Shown: piece by piece, positions 41,725 to 48,620 of the stretch
Layout of the letters: each line of letters opens with the position of its first letter
How positions within the stretch are numbered: position 1 is the first letter of the stretch
Source: Amycolatopsis sp. FBCC-B4732
GTDB taxonomy: Bacteria; Actinomycetota; Actinomycetes; Mycobacteriales; Pseudonocardiaceae
Direction of reading: 5' to 3'
Assembly: GCF_023008405.1 (NCBI RefSeq)
Contig: NZ_CP095376.1
Location: 9,838,501-9,902,500 of the forward strand
Length of the DNA: 64,000 nucleotides
The notes under the pieces: model-generated
The model's database searches: none
Told to the model about the DNA's origin: nothing
Seen by the model: the letters and a program-made list of their open reading frames with translations, nothing else
Made by a program: the position numbers and the translations under genes

Positions 41725-43239
41725 CTAGCCGAAGGTCACGACCAGGCGCCCGTCCGAGGCGAAGGACCACCGCAGGGTGCCGCTGTACGACGAGCACCGC
41801 GACCCGTTCGTCCCGCTCCAGAACTGGTTCGAGCTGTCGGCGTTCCCGGCGGTCTTGTCGTTCGACCCGTCGACGGCGAACCGGCACGAGGTGTTCGTGC
41901 GGAAGACGGAGGTGCCGGTGTCGAAGGAGAAGTTGCGCTCGGCGTTGTCGATCCCGACGTTGTCCGAGACGGTCATCGTGCCGGGGTTGCTGTTGTAGGT
42001 GAACCCGTGGTGCCCGTTCCGGTAGGCGATGTCCCGCCGCACGACGTGGTTGACGGCGATCTTGTCCCCGCCGAGCTTGAAGCCGTTGCGGTCGCCGTTC
42101 TTGTTGACGGTGCCGTCGCTGAGGGTGCCGTTCGAGTAGGCGAGCGAGTCCTCGATGGTGACCGGCCCGATCGGCCCGGTGTCGGTCTTGGTGTAGAGGT
42201 CCCACCCGTCGTCGATGTTGTGGTGCGAGACGTCGTAGCGGAAGACGTTGCCGGTACCGGAGGTGAGCTTCGAGGCGAACCCGTCGGCGTCCTCCCCGTC
42301 GGAGTCGGCGTTGTCGTGCGATTCGGAGCTGACGACGAGGTTGTTCGACGGCCATTGTGCCTGGGGGGTGTCCGACGCGATCCGCGAGATCTGCAGACCG
42401 GAGTCGCGGTTGAAGCGGGTCACCACGCGCTCGACGACGTTGTTGCTGCCCCCGACGAAGATCCCGTTGTCCCCGGCCCGTTCGACGACGATGCCCGCGA
42501 CGCGCCAGTAGGAGCCGTTCAGCGCGAGTCCGCGGTTGGCGGGGTCTTCGGCCATGGCGGAGAAGTTGAGCACGGGGGTCTCGCCGGCGTAGGCGGAGAG
42601 GGTCTTGCGGGAGCTGGATGTTCCGCTGTTGGCCGGCGGGATGGTGACGGTCTGCGAGTAGTTGTAGGTCCCGCCCCTGAGGGAGATCGTCCCGCCGGCC
42701 CCGATCTTGCCGATGGCGGCCGGGAGGGTCAGGGGATCGGCGAGCGTCCCGGCAGCGGAGTCCTTGCCGTTGGGGGCGACGTAGAGGGTGGTGCCCGCTT
42801 GGGTGCCGCCGGTGGTGAATTCGGCGTAGTCGATGTTGGGAAGGCCCCCGGCGGTGGTCGGACTGAGGCGGACCGTGCTGCTGCCTGCCGGGAGCGAGAT
42901 GGTCTGCGACGCCCAGGTCGACCAAGACCCGGTGGCGGGGAAGGAGAGTGATTGCGTCTTGACGCCGTCGACGAGGAGGTCCGCGGCCCGGGCGGTCGTG
43001 GTGCCGTTGGCGTACCGGATGATCGCGCTCTCGGCGCCGGCGGTGGAGAACTGGACGTAGGCGCCGATGGCGTTGTCCCCGTTGCAGAAGCCGGAGCCGG
43101 AGTAGCCGGCCCAGTTGCTGTCGACGGTGCCGCTGCAGGTGGCGGCTTCGGCTTCGACGCGCTGGGTGGCGGCGACTGCGGGTGTGGCAGTCGCGGCGAT
43201 GAGGGCCGCGGTGGCCGCGAGTGTTGCGTATGAACTCAT
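41725..43239 (-). CDS. Secreted pectate lyase-like beta-helix protein (PL9 type) with CBM35/CBM6 domain
   Basis: A 504-residue exported protein. The signal peptide ends at AVAA (about residue 25). Next is a carbohydrate-binding module of the CBM6/35 type (about 27-145; VEAEAATCSG, SWSTWASQTISLPAGSSTVRL). A right-handed beta-helix follows (about 155-504) with the PL9-style start TLYVAPNGKDSAAGTLADPLTLPAA and the acidic calcium-site region DNADSDGEDADGFASKL. Pectate or a related polygalacturonate is the likely substrate, cleaved by beta-elimination. AGGAGG precedes the ATG. Three LacI-type palindromes upstream suggest sugar-induced expression. Confidence 0.85.
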   Translation of the reverse strand: MSSYATLAATAALIAATATPAVAATQRVEAEAATCSGTVDSNWAGYSGSGFCNGDNAIGAYVQFSTAGAESAIIRYANGTTTARAADLLVDGVKTQSLSFPATGSWSTWASQTISLPAGSSTVRLSPTTAGGLPNIDYAEFTTGGTQAGTTLYVAPNGKDSAAGTLADPLTLPAAIGKIGAGGTISLRGGTYNYSQTVTIPPANSGTSSSRKTLSAYAGETPVLNFSAMAEDPANRGLALNGSYWRVAGIVVERAGDNGIFVGGSNNVVERVVTRFNRDSGLQISRIASDTPQAQWPSNNLVVSSESHDNADSDGEDADGFASKLTSGTGNVFRYDVSHHNIDDGWDLYTKTDTGPIGPVTIEDSLAYSNGTLSDGTVNKNGDRNGFKLGGDKIAVNHVVRRDIAYRNGHHGFTYNSNPGTMTVSDNVGIDNAERNFSFDTGTSVFRTNTSCRFAVDGSNDKTAGNADSSNQFWSGTNGSRCSSYSGTLRWSFASDGRLVVTFG

Positions 43240-43270
43240 GCACGCCTCCTGGTGAGTGGACTTCAGAGGG

Positions 43271-43284
43271 TGAGAGCGCTCCCG
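43271..43284. promoter_or_regulatory. LacI-family operator-like palindrome, promoter-proximal
   Basis: TGAGAGCGCTCCCG, 12 bases of which follow the LacI-family pattern around the central GCGC. It lies 32 bp upstream of the pectate lyase start codon, downstream of a possible minus-strand -10 (TACCGT, 43316-43311). Confidence 0.5.
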
Positions 43285-43362
43285 GGAAACCTCGGTTTCC
43301 GTTGGGGCGTACGGTATCACCGGGGGTGCGGGGTTGGGGTCGGCCAAGTGGGTCACGTGCGC

Positions 43363-43399
43363 TGAAAACGCTTTCATCACGACTCTGGAAGCGCTTTCA
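43363..43399. promoter_or_regulatory. Tandem LacI-family operator-like palindromes
   Basis: TGAAAACGCTTTCA (43363-43376) and TGGAAGCGCTTTCA (43386-43399) each fit TGAAAGCGCTTTCA with one change. Their centres are 23 bp apart, about two helical turns, so dimers would sit on one face. They lie upstream of the secreted lyase promoter. Confidence 0.6.
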
Positions 43400-43438
43400 C
43401 ACTTACCCGAGAACCCCGGCAACCGGTACTGCGAGTCC

Positions 43439-45946
43439 TCACTTGCGGGAGAATTGTGCGGGATCGATGCTCGGGAACGAAACCTCGCCGCCGGTGAGCG
43501 CGGTCCATATCGCCAGCAGGGCCGCGACCAGTGTGATCACTTCGACGATGTGGCTGCGTACGTCGGACAGACCGAAGGTGGCGAGCACCCGCCCGACACG
43601 GCCCCGAGTGGCTGATCGAAGTGGGAGGTCTGCCTGAGCGGCGAAGTCAAGACGCAGTGCCACGAACAGCATGACGAGCGTGAAGAGCGCAGCGTCCGCG
43701 AGTGGTACCCAATCTCGTAGGCCGCCGGAGGCGCGGTCGAGGAGGAGTTGCCCGATCGGGGCGGTGGCGTAGGTCAGCACGATCGGCAGGACTTTGGCCG
43801 GACCCCGGTTTCCGGGTAGGTGCTGCCAGGAAAGACCCAGCGCGGCCGCGGCGAGCAACCACTTGACGGCCTCCCACGCGACCGCGTCGACCATGGTCAG
43901 CACCAGCGAGTCCTGTTGGTTGATCGACAGGTGCGGGTATATCACCCACTCGGTGGTCAGCAGGCCCGCTCCGGCGATGAGCGACGGCAACACGGCGAAC
44001 CTGGTCGCCGAGCGCATGGTGTCCAGCGGGGATCCACCGGGGCCACTCGCGATGAGGACGTGCACCGGAGTGGGCTCGGGTCCGCGTGGTTTCCCGTCGG
44101 TGAGCCACTGCGCGGCTCTTTGCCGGAGAGGAGCTGGTTCGAGCAGCGCGCGGGTGACGGAATGGTGCTCGAGCACCGGCTTCCACAGCTTCGGCACCAG
44201 CAGCCAGAGCAGGGCGAGCGGGATCGTTCCGACGAGCCAAGCCCACCACCAGACGCCCCAGATGTGGACGTCCCACCACATCGGGCCGAGGACGAACAAC
44301 GCGATCGCGACCGGCATCGGCGACTGCCGGTCCCGCTCGAACCAGTAATCGGCGTAGCGCCGCCACACCGCGACGGCTCCGACCAGGAGCGCCGGCCACG
44401 CCACTTCGTCCAGCAGGTCCAACGGGTAGTACCGGAAGAGCCTGGCGACGTCTCTGCTCAGCGGTGGAGCACCGAGCCACTGCTGGCGAAGGTTGTTGAC
44501 GTACTGCAGAACCAGCTCTTCGAGCACGAGGGCAGCGGAAAGCGTCGAACTCACCCACCACAGCCATCGTGGCGTGGCCATCTGCCCTTTCACCAGGACG
44601 AGGAGCGCTTTTCCCATGCCGGCAACGAGAAGCAAGGTGATGAGGAACGCCAGCGCGACGGTGCCGGGCACCTGCCAGAACGTCTTCGAACCCGATGGAA
44701 CCGGACGAGCGGCGAACGAAGCAGCGGAGCCGACCGCGAGCAGCAGCAAGATGGGGATGCGAGGCATCCACCACCGCATCGCCGACCAGCCGGCGAAACC
44801 GAGCAGCACCGTTGCCGCGATCCAGGCGATTTTCGGCCAGTAAGGCGAATTGCCGGGCAGTACCGCATCGGTGACGGCTTGGGTTCCGGCGAAAACGACG
44901 ACGTAGGGCAGGATGCGTGCCGCTCGGCGGGAGCGGCGACCGGCTGAGGGCTCGAACCTGACTCGCCCTCGCGGTGCTCGCAGAACCCAGCGGACGAAGA
45001 GCGCGAAGATGAGCGCCGAGAGCCAGTAAGCGCCCCACACGAACGGTTTGTGGTCGCGGTCGGTCGCCGCCGCGGAGAACGCGCTCCGGGTGTCCGGACG
45101 GAGCTCGGTGGACACGACCGTGTAGTCCGGGAACGCGCTCAGGTTCCCGTCGCGTGAGGCCGCGGGGGTGAACGGGGGCCAGTGCAGCTGTTCGCCGCCC
45201 AGTTCGGCCGATTGCACCGGTTGCGGGGTCGAAAGCCACCTGGCGGGTGCGGTCAGGGTGACGTCCCACTTGGCGTACCGCAGACCCTCCGGCGAATACA
45301 TGGTCAATGCCCACGGGAGGTCGCCGGTGGTGTTGATCTTGATTTGCGTGAAGTCGGCCCATGCTTCACTCGTGCTGACCAGGTCGACGTAGGTGTGTTG
45401 GGTGACGACGAGGGCTCCGTTGTTCGTCACGACTGTCGGCGGTGCTTCGCGCACCTCCGACTCATCGCGACTGTAGCCAAGAAGACAGGAGAAGGCGGCC
45501 TGACCGGAAGCACCATCCGGGCGGGACAGCAAGAATTCGGCGGCCGGCGCGTTGCGGGGGACGCTGATCTCCAGGTCGCTGGTCATGCGGGGATAAGCCA
45601 GCCCGTCGACCTCGAGCTTGACTCGCGCTGTGACGGTCGCCTGCCGAAAGGTGCCATCATCACATCGCGGCGGTTGTGCCGCTGTCGGACCGTGCGGCAG
45701 CGAAAACCAGAGCGCACCGCCCACCGCAGCGGAGCCCGCGGCCAGTACGAACAGAGTGGTGAGGAGCCAACGACGCCACCACGCGCAGAGGTGCCGCCAC
45801 GCGACACCCAGCGCTCGTAGCAGGCGAGCGGGTTGCCGTACGCGGATGAGCAGCTCGGTGGCGAGCATGCGCGTCGTGCGGAGAAGACCCCGCTTCGTCT
45901 TGCGACGCGGCCGACGAACTCGAAAACGGGGCGTGTGCAACGCCAC
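43439..45946 (-). CDS. Large multi-spanning membrane protein of unknown function
   Basis: An 835-residue protein, not recognised with certainty. The first 45 residues are very Arg/Lys-rich, then a membrane segment (about 60-80), an extracytoplasmic region of about 215 residues with two Cys (CDDGTF, FSCLLGY) and then about 14 hydrophobic segments to the end. The last third contains a tract of four closely spaced Trp-rich helices (MWWDVHIWGVWWWAWLVG). GTG at 45946 with AGAGAGG upstream. A 10-bp hairpin immediately precedes the ribosome site. The overall pattern is a big membrane sensor or transporter-like protein; no catalytic motif is visible. It lies next to tRNA-Arg. Confidence 0.7.
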   Translation of the reverse strand: MALHTPRFRVRRPRRKTKRGLLRTTRMLATELLIRVRQPARLLRALGVAWRHLCAWWRRWLLTTLFVLAAGSAAVGGALWFSLPHGPTAAQPPRCDDGTFRQATVTARVKLEVDGLAYPRMTSDLEISVPRNAPAAEFLLSRPDGASGQAAFSCLLGYSRDESEVREAPPTVVTNNGALVVTQHTYVDLVSTSEAWADFTQIKINTTGDLPWALTMYSPEGLRYAKWDVTLTAPARWLSTPQPVQSAELGGEQLHWPPFTPAASRDGNLSAFPDYTVVSTELRPDTRSAFSAAATDRDHKPFVWGAYWLSALIFALFVRWVLRAPRGRVRFEPSAGRRSRRAARILPYVVVFAGTQAVTDAVLPGNSPYWPKIAWIAATVLLGFAGWSAMRWWMPRIPILLLLAVGSAASFAARPVPSGSKTFWQVPGTVALAFLITLLLVAGMGKALLVLVKGQMATPRWLWWVSSTLSAALVLEELVLQYVNNLRQQWLGAPPLSRDVARLFRYYPLDLLDEVAWPALLVGAVAVWRRYADYWFERDRQSPMPVAIALFVLGPMWWDVHIWGVWWWAWLVGTIPLALLWLLVPKLWKPVLEHHSVTRALLEPAPLRQRAAQWLTDGKPRGPEPTPVHVLIASGPGGSPLDTMRSATRFAVLPSLIAGAGLLTTEWVIYPHLSINQQDSLVLTMVDAVAWEAVKWLLAAAALGLSWQHLPGNRGPAKVLPIVLTYATAPIGQLLLDRASGGLRDWVPLADAALFTLVMLFVALRLDFAAQADLPLRSATRGRVGRVLATFGLSDVRSHIVEVITLVAALLAIWTALTGGEVSFPSIDPAQFSRK

Positions 45947-45957
45947 CAGGGACCTCT

Positions 45958-45983
45958 CTTCTCAGGCGCAAGTGCCTGAGAAG
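45958..45983 (-). promoter_or_regulatory. 10-bp perfect hairpin abutting a ribosome site
   Basis: CTTCTCAGGC pairs with GCCTGAGAAG around a 6-base loop. On the minus strand it ends right before AGAGAGG, the ribosome site of the 835-aa protein. It could control translation or, as DNA, bind a dimeric regulator. Confidence 0.5.
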
Positions 45984-46150
45984 GTCGCCCGAGTCGGCGC
46001 TGGTGTTACGCGGTAGGTCGAGCCGGGATCACGCGGTGCGCCGGCAGACTTTGCTGATTGCGGGGGAAGACTCGATGAGGAGATGGTGAACACCCGCGCC
46101 TGGCCGGAGACCTGCAGAGATCAAAGCGGCCTCTTGTTCTTACGAAAGGG

Positions 46151-46223
46151 TGCCCTCGGCAGGATTCGAACCTGCGACACCTGCCTCCGGAGGGCAGTGC
46201 TCTATCCCCTGAGCTACGAGGGC
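46151..46223 (-). tRNA. tRNA-Arg (anticodon CCG)
   Basis: A complete cloverleaf on the minus strand: acceptor GCCCTCG with CGAGGGC, D arm GCTCAGGGGATAGAGC, anticodon stem CTGCC with GGCAG and loop CTCCGGA (anticodon CCG), and T arm with GGTTCGAATCC. The discriminator is A; CCA is not fully encoded. It reads CGG codons, common in this genome. tRNA genes of this kind are frequent integration sites, but no duplicated 3' end was seen in the window. Confidence 0.95.
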
Positions 46224-46373
46224 CCATCGCTGGGCGACTCCGAAAGCTTAGCGCATCCCCCGAGGCACCCGCACACAGGTTCCCCGACCCGTGTTTCCCC
46301 AGGTCAAGGCTATGAAGTTGATCGGCTCCGCACACCGTCGCTAGCGTGGAGAACCCCACTCGAAGGAGCCGTC

Positions 46374-47486
46374 ATGGCTGAGCCGTTCCAGGTAGCCCTC
46401 GATGAAGGCGATGTCGCCGACTTGCGGGAGCGGTTGCGGCGGACCCGGTGGCCGGAGGCCGAAACCGTGGAGGACTGGTCGCAGGGGGTGCCGCTCGCCT
46501 ACGTCAAGGAGCTCTGCCGGGACTGGGGCGAGGAGTACGACTTCGGGTTCGCCCGGCGGCTGAACGCCTTCCCGCAGTTCCGGGCCAGCGTCGACGGGGT
46601 CGGGGTGCACTTCCTGCACGTCGAGTCCGAACAACCGGGGGCGCTGCCGCTCGTGCTCACCCACGGGTGGCCCGGATCCGTTCTCGAGTTCCTCGACGTC
46701 ATCGGGCCGCTCACCGACCCGGCGCAGTACGGGGGCGACCCGGCCGACGCCTTCCACGTCGTCGTGCCCTCGCTGCCCGGCTTCGGGTGGAGTGACAAGC
46801 CGGCGCTGAAGATCCCGCGGGTCGCCGAATTGTTGGACGAGCTGATGGTGTCGCTCGGCTACGACCGCTACGGCGCTCAGGGCGGCGACTGGGGCGCGTC
46901 CATCACCAACGCCCTCGCCCAGGTCGCGCCGGAGCGGGTCGCCGGGGTGCACGTCAACTTCGCGCCCGTGCCGCTTGACCAGGGGGACCTCACCGCGTCC
47001 GAGAAGCGGGCGCTCGCCGACCTCCAGGAGTTCCGGCGGAGCGGGAGCGGCTACTCCGCCGAGCAGGGGACGCGGCCGCAGACGCTCGGGTACGGGCTCA
47101 CCGACTCGCCCGCCGGGCAGGCCGCCTGGATCGTCGAGAAGTTCTGGGCCTGGACCGACAACAAGGGGCACCCCGAGGACGCCGTCGACCGGCAGAAGAT
47201 CCTCGACGACATCTCCGCCTACTGGTTCACCGCGACGGCGACGTCGTCGGCGCGGATGTACTGGGAGAACAAGGACCGCGATCCGTCCACGGTGGACGTG
47301 CCGGCCGGGGTTTCGGTGTTCCCCAAGGAGATCGTGCGGCCGTCGCGGCGGCAGGCGGAGCAGCGCTACACCGACCTGCGCTGGTTCGAGGAGCTGCCCG
47401 TCGGCGGCCACTTCGCCGCGCTCGAACAGCCGCAGCTGTTCGTCGAGCAGGTCCGCGGGTTCTTCCGGCTGGTGCGCGAAGCGTGA
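46374..47486 (+). CDS. Epoxide hydrolase (alpha/beta-hydrolase)
   Basis: A 370-residue soluble epoxide hydrolase opening an epoxide to a diol. The N-terminal EHN domain (about 1-105) precedes the alpha/beta-hydrolase core. The oxyanion motif is HGWPGS (97-102), the nucleophile Asp172 (GGDWGAS), and the catalytic His near the C-terminus is in GGHFAALEQP. ATG at 46374 has AAGGAG upstream. A longer frame runs antisense through the tRNA and is rejected. A 14-bp hairpin follows the stop. Confidence 0.9.
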   Translation: MAEPFQVALDEGDVADLRERLRRTRWPEAETVEDWSQGVPLAYVKELCRDWGEEYDFGFARRLNAFPQFRASVDGVGVHFLHVESEQPGALPLVLTHGWPGSVLEFLDVIGPLTDPAQYGGDPADAFHVVVPSLPGFGWSDKPALKIPRVAELLDELMVSLGYDRYGAQGGDWGASITNALAQVAPERVAGVHVNFAPVPLDQGDLTASEKRALADLQEFRRSGSGYSAEQGTRPQTLGYGLTDSPAGQAAWIVEKFWAWTDNKGHPEDAVDRQKILDDISAYWFTATATSSARMYWENKDRDPSTVDVPAGVSVFPKEIVRPSRRQAEQRYTDLRWFEELPVGGHFAALEQPQLFVEQVRGFFRLVREA

Positions 47487-47490
47487 CGGA

Positions 47491-47522
47491 TCCACCAGGC
47501 GGGAAACCCCGCCTGGTGGATT
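47491..47522 (+). terminator. Strong hairpin after epoxide hydrolase
   Basis: A 14-bp perfect stem (ATCCACCAGGCGGG with its complement) around loop AAAC starts 4 bp after the stop codon. It has no T-run, as is common for terminators in high-GC actinomycetes. Confidence 0.75.
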
Positions 47523-47583
47523 GGTCGCCACCGCCGTCCGGGGTAGCTTTCCGAGTGGGTGAACTTAGGCTGCCCTCTGTTGC

Positions 47584-47607
47584 ACATATGCGCATCTCAC
47601 TATATGT
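47584..47607. promoter_or_regulatory. Candidate metal-sensor operator
   Basis: ACATAT and ATATGT form an inverted repeat with a 12-bp spacer in an AT-rich patch 34 bp upstream of the metal exporter. AT-rich ATAT-type dyads are typical of ArsR/SmtB-family metal sensors. No such sensor gene is adjacent. Confidence 0.45.
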
Positions 47608-47640
47608 TTGCGGCGACGGTGAACCGGGAACGGAGGCGGT

Positions 47641-48561
47641 ATGGGTCAGGGACACGGCCACGGGCACGCGATCGCGCCGGCGAGCGCGTCGGGCCGCTAC
47701 GTGCGGAGCCTGACCATCGCCCTGGCCATCGGCGCCGGCTTCATGGTGCTCGAGTTCGTGGTCGGCTTCGCGACCGGCTCGCTGGCCCTGATCTCGGACG
47801 CCGCGCACATGTTCACCGACGTCCTGGGCGTCGGCATGGCCCTGGCCGCGATCATCCTGGCGCGCCGCAGCGGCCCCACGGTCAGCCGCACGTTCGGGCT
47901 CTACCGCGCGGAGGTGCTGGCGGCCCTCGGCAACGCGATCCTGCTGTTCGGCGTCGCGGGCTACGTCCTGGTCGAGGCGTTCGGCCGGATCAGCGACCCC
48001 CCGGCGGTCCCCGGCCTGCCTGTGTTGCTCGCCGCGGCGGCCGGCCTGGTGGCCAACATCGTGTCGTTCTCGGTGCTGCGCTCGGGGGCGAAGGAGAGCC
48101 TCAACGTCCGCGGCGCGTACCTCGAAGTCGTCGCCGACCTGATCGGCTCGGTCGGCGTCCTGATCAGCGGCGCGTTGACCCTGCTGACGGGCTGGCGGTA
48201 CGCCGACCCGATCATCGGTGTGGCGATCGGGCTGTTCGTGCTGCCTCGGACGTGGGTGCTGGCCCGCCGGGCGCTGCGCATTCTTTTCCAGCACGCGCCG
48301 CAGGGTGTGGACGTCGGGGCGATCAATGCGGAGCTGTCCGCGTTGCCTGGGGTGGCGGACGTGCACGACCTGCACATTTGGACGTTGACCTCGGGGATGG
48401 AGGTGGCTTCGGCGCACCTGACGCTGGCGCCGCCTGCGCGGCAATCGGACGTGCTCACTGAGGCGCAGAACCTGCTGGCTTCGCGGTACGCGATCGAGCA
48501 CGCGACTTTGCAGGTGGAGGCGCCGCAGTGTGCGCGGCGCTGCCAGGAGCTTTCCTGGTAG
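47641..48561 (+). CDS. Cation diffusion facilitator (CzcD/ZitB-like)
   Basis: A 306-residue CDF antiporter exporting zinc or a similar divalent metal. It has an N-terminal His run (GHGHGH), six membrane segments and the metal-site residues HMFTD (segment 2) and EVVADLIG (segment 5). The C-terminal cytoplasmic domain contains VADVHDLHIWTL, the ferredoxin-like metal-sensing signature. A tail with Cys (CARRCQE) may bind metal. ATG at 47641 is preceded by GGAGG. The AT-rich dyad at 47584-47607 is its likely control element. Confidence 0.93.
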   Translation: MGQGHGHGHAIAPASASGRYVRSLTIALAIGAGFMVLEFVVGFATGSLALISDAAHMFTDVLGVGMALAAIILARRSGPTVSRTFGLYRAEVLAALGNAILLFGVAGYVLVEAFGRISDPPAVPGLPVLLAAAAGLVANIVSFSVLRSGAKESLNVRGAYLEVVADLIGSVGVLISGALTLLTGWRYADPIIGVAIGLFVLPRTWVLARRALRILFQHAPQGVDVGAINAELSALPGVADVHDLHIWTLTSGMEVASAHLTLAPPARQSDVLTEAQNLLASRYAIEHATLQVEAPQCARRCQELSW

Positions 48562-48620
48562 TTGCGTAACGCCCTCGTCGACCGCGGAGACTGTTCCAGG
48601 GTATTGGCTGCGCGAGAGGG

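Noticed and set aside
46010..46223. Integrative element at tRNA-Arg
   Set aside because: No duplicated tRNA 3' end, integrase or excisionase gene was found in the window.
46083..46373. Longer start for the epoxide hydrolase
   Set aside because: The extension is antisense through tRNA-Arg, and the ATG at 46374 has an AAGGAG ribosome site and begins the EHN domain.
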